21,004 nucleotides of DNA, from positions 1 through 21,004 of the IMG/VR virus record IMGVR_UViG_3300037010_000519. One strand, written 5' to 3'. The stretch comes from a virus. The translations under genes were made by a program, and so were the position numbers. Shown here in pieces: positions 7,052 to 14,283 of the stretch. Numbering within the stretch: the first letter of the stretch is position 1; every line of letters begins with the position of its first letter. The notes below the pieces were generated by a model. It had not been told where the DNA came from, ran no database searches, and saw nothing but the letters and a program-made list of their open reading frames with translations.

Positions 7052-7413
7052 TGTTCTTTACTCTTTTCTATAATTACTTTACCTTGTAACTCAGCTTCTT
7101 CCATTTCATCTTTGCTTCTTGATTTAGTATCTATCCAGTTCATAAAATCATTTACCATTTTATATCTTCCAGACAACTCATCTATCTGTTCTTTCTTTGG
7201 TGTAATGAGTACACGCTTTAAAATACCACTTACGGTATGTTCTTCTTGAACTTCTCTAATAGTATTATTAAGTATTCTTGCCTCTATATCCTCTTGTACA
7301 TCACTTAAATATCCACGAATAAACTCAAATCTCTTGTGTGTAAGAAAATACTTAGCAGTAGCAGATTGGTCTGCTGTTAGTTCATATTCCTCTTTACTTA
7401 CTATTTTCTTCAT
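7048..7413 (-). CDS. Conserved-type helical protein of unknown function, 121 aa
   Basis: Not recognised. The sequence is almost wholly alpha-helical by composition: repeated charged heptad-like stretches such as EFIRGYLSDVQEDIEARIL and KKEQIDELSGRYKMVNDF, ending in EEAELQGKVIIEKSKEQ. No Cys, membrane segment or enzyme motif is seen. It is coupled at both sides: 7 nt after the 67-aa gene and overlapping the next gene by 4 nt. Its Shine-Dalgarno (GAGGAAAT) is 16-20 nt upstream, far from ideal, so reinitiation from the upstream gene is likely. Position between the fibre island and the scaffold suggests a head-assembly helper, as inference. Confidence 0.65.
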   Translation of the reverse strand: MKKIVSKEEYELTADQSATAKYFLTHKRFEFIRGYLSDVQEDIEARILNNTIREVQEEHTVSGILKRVLITPKKEQIDELSGRYKMVNDFMNWIDTKSRSKDEMEEAELQGKVIIEKSKEQ

Positions 7414-7420
7414 ATGTATT

Positions 7421-7624
7421 TTACTTTATTTCCTCAATAGTCTCATTTATATCTTTTAAGGCTAAAAGCATACATTCTTTGAAGGCTTTAAGTTCTACTA
7501 TATTATCCAAGGAGAGAGTAAAAGATAGATTTGTACCCTCTTTGGAGTATGAGAATACTCTCTTGTTTTCTACTTTAACTTCTACTTCTTTTTTGACTTC
7601 TTTCTTGCGATATTCAATAGCCAT
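7421..7624 (-). CDS. Small charged protein of unknown function, 67 aa
   Basis: Starts MAIEYRKKEVKKEVEVKVE. The ATG at 7624 is preferred over one 12 nt upstream because the GGAG Shine-Dalgarno lies between them. The first 25 residues alternate Lys/Glu with Val as in a beta hairpin. The rest (SFTLSLDNIVELKAFKECMLLALKDINETIEEIK) is a likely amphipathic helix. No family is recognised. It is first in a three-gene operon with its own candidate promoter just after the glycine-rich gene stop, hinting at expression separate from the fibre island. Confidence 0.65.
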   Translation of the reverse strand: MAIEYRKKEVKKEVEVKVENKRVFSYSKEGTNLSFTLSLDNIVELKAFKECMLLALKDINETIEEIK

Positions 7625-7634
7625 ATTTATCTCC

Positions 7635-7647
7635 AATTATTATAATT
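7635..7647. promoter_or_regulatory. 13-bp AT palindrome between promoter and 67-aa gene
   Basis: AATTAT and ATAATT flank a single central base, a perfect dyad just downstream of the candidate promoter at 7653-7681 and upstream of the Shine-Dalgarno. It could be an operator; in such AT-rich DNA chance is also reasonable. Confidence 0.3.
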
Positions 7648-7652
7648 ACTCC

Positions 7653-7681
7653 ATACTAGGCTTTAATTTATAGTCTGTCAA
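7653..7681 (-). promoter_or_regulatory. Candidate sigma70 promoter for the 67/121/105-aa operon
   Basis: A perfect TTGACA (7676-7681), 17-nt spacer, and TAGTAT (7653-7658, 4 of 6). It starts directly after the stop of the 266-aa glycine-rich gene, in the only non-coding gap between the fibre island and the small genes, giving a leader of about 20 nt. Confidence 0.5.
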
Positions 7682-7682
7682 A

Positions 7683-8483
7683 TTAGACTGCATTTACCAA
7701 ACCAGGTATTCTATCTCTGCGGTATCTCTTTAGATAGTTTACAGTTGTATTAACAAAAGAGTCTGTTAAATATCTAATAATAACTATTCCAGATCCTCCA
7801 TTTCCACCAGCAAGTGTAGCATTTGCTCCACCACCACCTCCACCAGTATTTGCAGTACCAGCAAAACTAGATGAAGTTGAACCAGCTCCACCTCCACTAC
7901 CACCAGAAGCACCTTCAGTATTTCCACCTCCACCACCACCATAGCCAACACTTATTCCACTTATTGAACTTACTGTACCAGTTCCACCATTTTTTCCAGA
8001 ACCATTTGCTCCACTTCCAGCTCCACCACCACAATTTGTTCCTGTACTATCTGTTCCGCCAGTATAGTCAGCATTACCACCTCCAGTTCTTGAAGCATTA
8101 GCATGACCATATCCACCAACAGCAGAAATAGAAGAAAATACAGAAGTTCCACCATTACTTGCATTTGATGTGGTAGTTCCAGAACCACCTCCAGCTACTG
8201 TAATTACATATGTTTGAGGAGTAACAGCAAAAGCAGATCCAGTTCTTACAACAGAACCTCCACCACCTCCTCCATAGTTTACTGTATTAACACCACCACT
8301 TCCTCCACCACCTCCACCTACTACAAGGTAATCCACAACTCCAAAACCAGGAACTACAAAATTAGTATTACCAACAGATGTAAAAGTATGAACAGTATAA
8401 CCACCAGAATAAGCTGGTGATGAGCGAGGATTTATTCCTCCACTATCTGTATATGTAATTGTCCCACCTGTTGCGTCTGCCAT
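7683..8483 (-). CDS. Glycine-rich adhesin-like protein, 266 aa
   Basis: Starts MADATGGTITY. An opening beta motif (GGYTVHTFTSVGNTNFVVPG, about 28-47) leads into VVDYLVVGGGGGGSGG. This is the glycine-rich domain widespread in phage tail-tip adhesins and some environmental surface proteins. The central 150 residues are runs of Gly broken by Ser/Asn/Thr, as in the polyglycine-sandwich tips of T-even gp38-like adhesins. The end GGSGIVIIRYLT is followed by a basic tail, KRYRRDRIPGLVNAV. The start codon directly abuts the stop of its paralogue at 8484, with GAGG as Shine-Dalgarno. Probably surface-exposed and host- or glycan-binding; that is inferred from the family. It is one of three paralogues in this window. 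Confidence 0.7.
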   Translation of the reverse strand: MADATGGTITYTDSGGINPRSSPAYSGGYTVHTFTSVGNTNFVVPGFGVVDYLVVGGGGGGSGGVNTVNYGGGGGGSVVRTGSAFAVTPQTYVITVAGGGSGTTTSNASNGGTSVFSSISAVGGYGHANASRTGGGNADYTGGTDSTGTNCGGGAGSGANGSGKNGGTGTVSSISGISVGYGGGGGGNTEGASGGSGGGAGSTSSSFAGTANTGGGGGGANATLAGGNGGSGIVIIRYLTDSFVNTTVNYLKRYRRDRIPGLVNAV

Positions 8484-9401
8484 TTATGCCTCGTTTATAT
8501 TTCCAGGGTATCTTCCACGCCTGGGTAAAGAAATATAATTTGTTGAACCAACATTAAGAGAATTGGTTAAATATCTAATAATAACTACTCCTGAGCCACC
8601 ATTAGCTCCAGGTCTTGAAACACCATTTCCAGCACCTTGTCCACCTCCACCTCCTCCTGAGTTTGCAGTTCCAGCAGTAGGGACATTAGTACCACTTCCA
8701 TCACTTGGTCCATTTGTTCCACCATTACCAGCTCTTGTTCCACCAGTTCCTCCGACAGTTCCTCCAGATGTATTACCTGCTCCTCCTCCAGCTCCAGAAC
8801 CATAAACTAAAGCAGAGCCAGATATTGAAATTGAAACTCCCTCTCCTCCATCTCCACCTTGACCAGTTCCATCTGTTCCACCAGCTTCTCCAATTTGACT
8901 AGCACCACCACCACCTCCTCCACCACGACTACCAGCACTTCCTCCATTATATCCCTGAGTTCCAGTACCACCGGCTAGTCCAGAATCACCACCAGATCCT
9001 CCACCATTTCCACCATTACCACCAACTCCCCAGTCTTTACCACCATAACCTCCACCAGAAGCGGTTAATCCAAATCCACTAGAATCACCACCGTTTGTAC
9101 CACTTGAAGATGAGTCAAAAGAAGAAGAAGCACCTCCAACTCCACCAGCACCTACTACAATAGAATATGTCTGATCTGTTACTGATATATTACCAGTTAA
9201 AACTGCACCACCACCACCTCCACCACCTCCACCACCAAATCCATTTTGACTTTCACCTCCACCTCCACCACCACCTCCACCAACAATTAGATATTCAATA
9301 TAACCAGATCCAGGTACTACAAAGTTTGTAGTCCCAGAAGTAAAGGTATGGATTGTATACCCACTACTATAGGTAATTGTTCCACCAGTTGCATCTGCCA
9401 T
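8484..9401 (-). CDS. Glycine-rich adhesin-like protein, 305 aa
   Basis: Paralogue of the 266-aa protein next to it. It has the same start (MADATGGTITY), the same early motif (GYTIHTFTSGTTNFVVPG) and the same end (GGSGVVIIRYLTNS), with a different, longer Gly-rich middle holding runs of up to nine Gly. Its C-terminal tail (LPRRGRYPGNINEA) is also basic like its neighbour. There is no Shine-Dalgarno: the ATG follows ACTAAAAT three bases after the stop of the 119-aa gene, so translation probably depends on coupling. Conserved ends with a variable Gly-rich body fit an adhesin that diversifies its tip. Surface or receptor binding is inferred. Confidence 0.7.
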   Translation of the reverse strand: MADATGGTITYSSGYTIHTFTSGTTNFVVPGSGYIEYLIVGGGGGGGGGESQNGFGGGGGGGGGGAVLTGNISVTDQTYSIVVGAGGVGGASSSFDSSSSGTNGGDSSGFGLTASGGGYGGKDWGVGGNGGNGGGSGGDSGLAGGTGTQGYNGGSAGSRGGGGGGGASQIGEAGGTDGTGQGGDGGEGVSISISGSALVYGSGAGGGAGNTSGGTVGGTGGTRAGNGGTNGPSDGSGTNVPTAGTANSGGGGGGQGAGNGVSRPGANGGSGVVIIRYLTNSLNVGSTNYISLPRRGRYPGNINEA

Positions 9402-9404
9402 ATT

Positions 9405-9764
9405 TTAGTCTGTGATTGAGTTCACCCAACCACTAATAGTTATTACATTAGCAGTTCCAGCAAAGGCTTTAACTGTCAGAGAGTTTTGAAGAATAAGTCC
9501 TGGGACAATCAAAGATAAACCAGATTTAGAAGCCAGTGTAACTTTGATATTCTGGTCAGGAGCAGTAGGACCACCATACTCAATAGTTAGTTCAACAGAA
9601 GCAGTATGTGAGTTGTAAGCATAAAGCCAAATCTCATCAAATGTACCTGCTGTTGTTCCTGCTACTGCGGTATGAATAGTTGTACCTGCTGTAGCTGTGG
9701 CTACAACTTTAATTGGAGCACCATCTGTACTACCTGATAATTTCCTTTTAACGACTGTTGCCAT
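9405..9764 (-). CDS. Small beta-sandwich-like virion protein, 119 aa
   Basis: All-beta composition: alternating hydrophobic strands such as EIWLYAYNSHTASVELTIEY and LSLIVPGLILQNSLTVKAF, ending GTANVITISGWVNSITD. No Cys, membrane segment or catalytic motif. Small Ala/Thr-rich proteins of this type in head or fibre clusters are often decoration or trimeric fibre-base proteins. A similar pattern (a YNS motif, then an SG turn, then a terminal beta-strand with Trp) is seen in the last 110 residues of the 798-aa protein at 11886-14282, suggesting a shared fold. The AAAAGGAG Shine-Dalgarno is strong. The role as decoration protein is inference. Confidence 0.6.
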   Translation of the reverse strand: MATVVKRKLSGSTDGAPIKVVATATAGTTIHTAVAGTTAGTFDEIWLYAYNSHTASVELTIEYGGPTAPDQNIKVTLASKSGLSLIVPGLILQNSLTVKAFAGTANVITISGWVNSITD

Positions 9765-9782
9765 ATAACTCCTTTTTTAATC

Positions 9783-10562
9783 TCAATTAAATACCTGACT
9801 AATTAACATAATAGTACCACTTGGAGTAGATGGTGATGGTATCCATTTAAGACCAGTAGTTTCTGATGATCTTGACTCAAGAATATAACCATCAGTTCCT
9901 TTTGCTAGTCTTTCAGGTACAGTAGAGAATGTTTGTAAATCACCTTTAGTTGTAACTGATACAGAAGTAGCTGGGTCTTTCCAGGTAGCATCACCATTAG
10001 CATCAGAGGTTAAAACCTTACTAGCACCTGCACCATTTGTTATTTTAATGGCAGGAGTTGTTACCTTTGTAATAAATGTAGGATTGTCTATTGGAGCTAA
10101 AGCACTATGACCAGATGAGTCACCAGTATTAGTTCCAGCAACAGAAGCATCAAGAGCTACAGTGAGTGTCTTAGGAATAGTTCCTCCTGTTACAGTAAAT
10201 CCTACAGCTTGAGGAGTAACACCATCTCCAGGTTCGCCTTGTATTCCTTGAATACCCTGGTCGCCTTTTAGGTTTATCTTTGCATCTACGATTGAAACAG
10301 TTGTAGTATCATCTTTGGTAAATACTAAATCATTTGCAACAAAAGCACCGCTAGTTATTGAAGCGCCAGTATCTCCCTTGATACCTTGAATACCTTGTAT
10401 TCCTTGTATACCCTGAATACCTTGTATTCCTTGAGCACCAGTATCTCCAGTATTTCCTTTTGGCCCAATTGCTACAACAGTTGCAGTAATCTCAGGTTGA
10501 GTCACAGTAGATGTGATTGCAGGAGCTTGTGTAATGGTTGCAGTTATATTTGCTTCACTCAT
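9783..10562 (-). CDS. Collagen-like phage fibre protein
   Basis: A 259-aa protein. Residues 1-32 are a Thr/Val-rich beta segment (TITQAPAITSTVTQPEITAT). Residues 33-68 are twelve uninterrupted Gly-X-Y triplets, five of them GIQ in a row. A second triplet run spans about 100-114 (KGDQGIQGIQGEPGDG). Such collagen-like stretches form triple helices in phage side-tail and head fibres and can drive trimerisation. The C-terminal part (SVTTKGDLQTFSTVPERLAKGTDGY) is a widely seen fibre motif used just before a tip. The gene starts directly after the stop of the Ig-like gene, with GAAGGA as Shine-Dalgarno. It is very likely a trimeric virion fibre; whether it sits on head or tail is open. Confidence 0.75.
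   Translation of the reverse strand: MSEANITATITQAPAITSTVTQPEITATVVAIGPKGNTGDTGAQGIQGIQGIQGIQGIQGIKGDTGASITSGAFVANDLVFTKDDTTTVSIVDAKINLKGDQGIQGIQGEPGDGVTPQAVGFTVTGGTIPKTLTVALDASVAGTNTGDSSGHSALAPIDNPTFITKVTTPAIKITNGAGASKVLTSDANGDATWKDPATSVSVTTKGDLQTFSTVPERLAKGTDGYILESRSSETTGLKWIPSPSTPSGTIMLISQVFN
10377..10430 (-). repeat. 9-bp GIQ repeat tract in the collagen-like gene
   Basis: Six triplet units (GIQ five times, then GIK) encoded by 9-bp units that differ at third positions. The tract could expand or contract by recombination in steps of 9 bp without changing the frame. Confidence 0.75.
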
Positions 10563-10913
10563 TTAAGAAGTCCTTCGTGTGACATCGGCATAAATCTTAC
10601 ATTTTCTTGCAGGAATACTAACAATACTTGATCCATTTTTAATTTGAATATCATAGTAATACTCACCAGGAGTAACATTAGTATCATCAGCAGTTAAAGG
10701 AATAATAGTGTGTCCATTTGCAGGATCATCATGACTAGCAACTTCAACAGAAATTACAGCAGTAGTATCTCCAACATCATCAGTTAAAGCTGGTTTTACA
10801 GTGAAAAAGACAGTCGTACCAGTCAAATCCATATCTACTTGAAATTGGATATTAACCGTATCACCACGAATGATGTGTAAGTCTGGTTTCTTTTGTGGGT
10901 CAAATGCTGCCAT
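10563..10913 (-). CDS. Ig-like/BppU-N-type fibre base protein, 116 aa
   Basis: Starts MAAFDPQKKPDLHIIRGDTV. The pattern of an N-terminal RGDTVNIQFQV strand, then LTGTTVFFTVKP and PGEYYYDIQI, and a final strand, is typical of the immunoglobulin-like N-terminal domain that anchors phage upper-baseplate and fibre proteins (BppU-like). The RGD tripeptide is probably just part of the strand. It precedes the collagen-like fibre with no gap, so the two may be a base-and-shaft pair. GGAGAAAATT provides the Shine-Dalgarno. The family assignment is by pattern only. Confidence 0.6.
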   Translation of the reverse strand: MAAFDPQKKPDLHIIRGDTVNIQFQVDMDLTGTTVFFTVKPALTDDVGDTTAVISVEVASHDDPANGHTIIPLTADDTNVTPGEYYYDIQIKNGSSIVSIPARKCKIYADVTRRTS

Positions 10914-10976
10914 AATTTTCTCCTATTTTGTATATCAATTTAATTATACTTCTTAGAATAAGTGTATGAGTGTTGT

Positions 10977-11099
10977 TTAACCTACACCAAGTAACGCTAT
11001 CAGACTAATAGCTGATACAATCAGCTCCTCAAGGAGTATTTGTGAAGCATCTTCATTTAAGAGAAATGTGCCATCTTCATTAAGTAAATAGTTTGCCAT
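10977..11099 (-). CDS. Short LLNEDG-repeat peptide, 40 aa
   Basis: Read from a 187-nt gap. The ATG at 11099 follows one base after the TAA of the 261-aa gene, with 40 codons to TAA. The peptide starts MANYLLNEDGTFLLNEDASQ: two copies of an LLNEDG-type unit, then a hydrophobic end (LIVSAISLIALLGVG). Short phage proteins with repeated LLLEDG units next to fibre genes are common in phage and metagenomic genomes, which supports it as real. The function is unknown. The C-terminal 15 residues could be a membrane segment, but it is short. There is no good Shine-Dalgarno; coupling to the upstream stop is likely. Confidence 0.6.
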   Translation of the reverse strand: MANYLLNEDGTFLLNEDASQILLEELIVSAISLIALLGVG

Positions 11100-11100
11100 A

Positions 11101-11886
11101 TTAGTTCATGTTATTGACTTCCCCATTCAATCCAGATACTACTAATGCTGTTGTTCCAGTTGTTCCCATTAAAGCAATACCAAATTTCAAAGAAGCTGTA
11201 TTCATTGCTACAGATGAAACTGTACCTGCAAAGAATGGGGTAGCATCAGTAGTTCCAAAACCTGTAGCTGTAGCTGCTTTATGATAAACAGAAATCCCCC
11301 AAGTATATGATCCTGTAGCTCCAGTAGCAGTAACTTTTAATGTAATGATAACCTCGGCAATATCTACGGCAGCAGTGGCAGTTCCAATAGACTGGGTAAC
11401 ATCAGCAGTATCAGCAATAGATCCATTAGTGCCTCTTAAAATACGAATGTTGAAAGCACCAGTCCCAGCAGCAGTCTTATTCATCATGAAATTCCATCTC
11501 ATTGTTGTGTTTGTAGACATACCACCACCAGTTTTAGAAACAGCGGGCATTGTTAGGGCTGAATTAGGAATATAGTAGTAGGTTCCAGCCGACATTGATT
11601 GTGAAAAAAGAGCAGTAGCTATTGTAGTAATACCATTTGGTACATTAGCTGCTGGTATTGCCTGGGCTGATGAGTAGTAATCTGTTCCATCAGTTCCTGC
11701 TGAAATCGTAGTTCCATTGCCTTTAAGTAAACCAGTGATACCTGTTTTGTCTTTAGTGAAAGTAAGAACCTCAGTCATTGTGGCATTTTTAGTTACTGTT
11801 AAATCAGCAGAATCAACCACAGGGACTTTATCACCTGCTTTTAGGGTTACTATATCGGCTAAAGCGCTAATTTTTGTATCAGACAT
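11101..11886 (-). CDS. Fibre-like structural protein, 261 aa
   Basis: The start chosen is MSDTKISALADIVTLKAGDK at 11886, which overlaps the TAA of the 798-aa gene by one base. A longer form would run four codons into that gene. The N-terminus matches a common phage fibre opening (TKISAL, then AGDKVPVVDSAD, then a threonine-rich strand). Residues 60-90 contain GTDYYSSAQAIPAANVP. The C-terminal 170 residues are a Thr/Ala/Gly-rich beta domain with MRWNFMMNKTAAGTGAFNIR and TGSYTWGISVYHKAA, resembling trimeric jelly-roll tips. No enzymatic motif is seen. Probably a virion appendage in the same assembly as the 798-aa protein. Confidence 0.6.
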   Translation of the reverse strand: MSDTKISALADIVTLKAGDKVPVVDSADLTVTKNATMTEVLTFTKDKTGITGLLKGNGTTISAGTDGTDYYSSAQAIPAANVPNGITTIATALFSQSMSAGTYYYIPNSALTMPAVSKTGGGMSTNTTMRWNFMMNKTAAGTGAFNIRILRGTNGSIADTADVTQSIGTATAAVDIAEVIITLKVTATGATGSYTWGISVYHKAATATGFGTTDATPFFAGTVSSVAMNTASLKFGIALMGTTGTTALVVSGLNGEVNNMN

Positions 11887-14282
11887 TAGGTGTACCAAAG
11901 GTTAATAATTAAATCGTTTGCTGCAACAGCTACGGCATCACTATCAGCTAGTCCAGTTACTGTAGTAATAGCAATACCAGCAGAGAAAGCAATACCTATA
12001 TCAGAGAATACATTAGCACCAGAATTTGGAGGTATTACTATTGAGAAGTAAACTGATGAACCAGCCGTAGGGGTTGAGGCTGTGTTGTGAAACACTAACT
12101 TACGGGCTGCAGCATTTGAGTTGTAGATAAACCAACCAAATAACTGACCTGCACTAGCTTTTACTACTGTTGCGTTAGTTGAGCCTGCAGATACTAGATG
12201 GTATGGTATTAGACCTCCAGTTGTTCTTGGGATTATCCCTACATTTCCTATTGCATTTGTTCCTGTAGGTAGAGCGTTAGTTATTGCTGTTACTGCTCCT
12301 ACCGTAGTTACAGTAGATAGAGTTTGGGATGCAGCTATTTCAACTGCACCGATAGTTACACCAGAGTTTGAGGTTAGTTTACCAATTGCATTAGTTCCAG
12401 CGTTAAGACCGACAACTCCAGTACCATTAGTTGGTAGCTCTACTCTTAAAGCTCCTGTAGATGTACCTGATCCTGATGTAGCACCAGTTACCTCTGCTTT
12501 TAAGTTAGCTGCTGTAGCGTTTGTGACCGTAACTGCCGTTACTGGAGTTAAGGTTGCCATTTGAGCTGCAGTAAGGACTACTGGAACAGAAGCTGTATTT
12601 AGTGCCTGTCCTAAAGGGGGGATATTGTCTGTTTTAGCTTTAATAAGAGCTAGAGTAGTTTGTGTGGCTACATCCGTACTTCCTGTAAATGTCACCGGCT
12701 GGCTTGGAGGTGACTGTAAACTTGCTGAGATTTGCTTGAGAACTTGCATTGCCGATACAGAAGTTGAATCAGTAGCGGTAGATTTAGCGTCAGTTTTAGA
12801 GCCTAGTACAGTACTTGTTGCTGCGGTACTTGTATCTATGTTGTCTAGTACAGCATTATCAACTGCACTAAGTTCTGCTGTTACTACATCAGTATTTGTT
12901 AGGTTACGAATATCTAGGTCAGTGGCTGTGACTGCGTGAGTATTTACATTTACAGTGGGCATGGTTATGACATCGACCTGCATTTTATTGCCAGATACTG
13001 CCCCTGCAATTGTGGTTATTCCTGCATTTGTTGCAGCCACAGTACCTGATATGGGAACTGGATTTGCCCTAAGTTGTGTATCAGTTAAAGGTTGAGTTAG
13101 TCCTGTATTTGCAGTTACTGTTCCTGAGATTGGCTGTGTGGCTTGCCAGAATGTACCTGTTACTGGAGTAATTGGTGCTACAGCAAGAGATACTGGTTGA
13201 GTATCTGTTAAATTAGCTTTAAGTTTAAGTTCGTTAAGAAGTGTGTCTTGTTTAGCACTTGTAGCAAATCCAGTTATTGCAGCAGGTGGGGTTAAAGTAG
13301 CAACTTGTGCAGATGGTAGTGGAAACTCTGTTGGTTGATTGGAAACTGTTACTTGATGATTATTTGGAAGTTGTTTACTCTCTAAGGCTAGTCCTGTGGT
13401 ATCTATTGAGGCTAAAACTGGAACAGGTGCAGCCCTTAGTTGAGCATCTGTTAAAGCGTCAAATTGTTGTTTAGATTCAATAGCTAGACCAGTGGTGTCT
13501 ATTGTTACTGGGGGAATAGTTACTGGAGGAATAGTTACAGATGGCATTGTTAAGACATCAACCTGAACATGTCTATCATCATCAAGTAATGCTGGGATTT
13601 TTAATCCAGCGTTATTGGAAAAAGAACTACTACTTTTAACAGAACCACCAGATATAACTATACTAGACATTTCTTTTGAAAGAACAGATGATAGTTTTTT
13701 ATAATCTATTCCTTCTGGAAGTTTTTTAGTTATAGCCTCGCTCAGTTTTTGATAGTCAATCTCTGTCTTTTCAACGGTAACTGATGATGGTGGCACTATA
13801 ACTGGTTTAGGAGCTTCTATGTGTATCTGAGGGTCTAATTTAAGTCTTTTTACCGCTTGCTCTACATCACTTACCTTACCAATCATCTCTTTAATACTAG
13901 AAGTATTGTCGATTTGATTAGATACCTCAAAAGATTTGGGTATTTTTATTTCTTTTATAGCCTTAGTAATCTCAGAAGTAAGTTGATTGCTTTTACTGGA
14001 CATCTTTTCTAATCCAGAAACCTTAACTGTTCTTTCTAATTTTGCTTCGTTTTTGACTGATTTATCAAGCTCTTTTATAGATTCATCTATTTTAAGAACT
14101 TTAGATTCTAAATAACTCTGATTTTTTACCACCACACTACCTTCTACTTCAACTTTTTTTACTGGATTGATTACACTAACTTTGAAAGTATTGTCTTTTA
14201 AAGTCTTAACAGCGGAAACTCCAGTATTTTGAATTGAGTTTATTACACTCTGGAAAAGGTTTTTAAGTATATCGAACTGCAT
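11886..14282 (-). CDS. Large multi-repeat fibre protein with coiled-coil base, 798 aa
   Basis: Three parts are visible. Residues 1-210 are Lys/Ser-rich with helical coiled-coil segments (LDKSVKNEAKLERTVKVSG, SDVEQAVKRLKLDP). Residues 240-640 hold degenerate repeats widespread in environmental phage fibres: LTDAQLRAAPVPV (277-289) recurring as LTDTQLRANPVPI (399-411), IDTTGLAIESKQ recurring as IDTTGLALESKQ, and FWQATQPISGTV. Residues 690-798 form a compact beta domain ending LIINLWYT, similar in pattern to the 119-aa protein at 9405-9764. The gene starts one base after the portal stop with GGACA upstream. Location beside the portal and the coiled-coil base suggest a fibre attached at the head or the head-tail collar, as inference. 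Low-complexity repeats make it prone to recombination. Confidence 0.65.
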   Translation of the reverse strand: MQFDILKNLFQSVINSIQNTGVSAVKTLKDNTFKVSVINPVKKVEVEGSVVVKNQSYLESKVLKIDESIKELDKSVKNEAKLERTVKVSGLEKMSSKSNQLTSEITKAIKEIKIPKSFEVSNQIDNTSSIKEMIGKVSDVEQAVKRLKLDPQIHIEAPKPVIVPPSSVTVEKTEIDYQKLSEAITKKLPEGIDYKKLSSVLSKEMSSIVISGGSVKSSSSFSNNAGLKIPALLDDDRHVQVDVLTMPSVTIPPVTIPPVTIDTTGLAIESKQQFDALTDAQLRAAPVPVLASIDTTGLALESKQLPNNHQVTVSNQPTEFPLPSAQVATLTPPAAITGFATSAKQDTLLNELKLKANLTDTQPVSLAVAPITPVTGTFWQATQPISGTVTANTGLTQPLTDTQLRANPVPISGTVAATNAGITTIAGAVSGNKMQVDVITMPTVNVNTHAVTATDLDIRNLTNTDVVTAELSAVDNAVLDNIDTSTAATSTVLGSKTDAKSTATDSTSVSAMQVLKQISASLQSPPSQPVTFTGSTDVATQTTLALIKAKTDNIPPLGQALNTASVPVVLTAAQMATLTPVTAVTVTNATAANLKAEVTGATSGSGTSTGALRVELPTNGTGVVGLNAGTNAIGKLTSNSGVTIGAVEIAASQTLSTVTTVGAVTAITNALPTGTNAIGNVGIIPRTTGGLIPYHLVSAGSTNATVVKASAGQLFGWFIYNSNAAARKLVFHNTASTPTAGSSVYFSIVIPPNSGANVFSDIGIAFSAGIAITTVTGLADSDAVAVAANDLIINLWYT

Positions 14283-14283
14283 T

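Noticed and set aside
8563-8805. Plus-strand proline-rich frame opposite the glycine-rich gene
   Set aside because: Antisense of GGN-rich codons always yields a Pro-rich frame; no independent start signal.
10943-10948. TATAAT before the Ig-like gene
   Set aside because: No recognisable -35 at 16-18 nt (the hexamer is ACTCAT), so it is not called as a promoter in this AT-rich gap.
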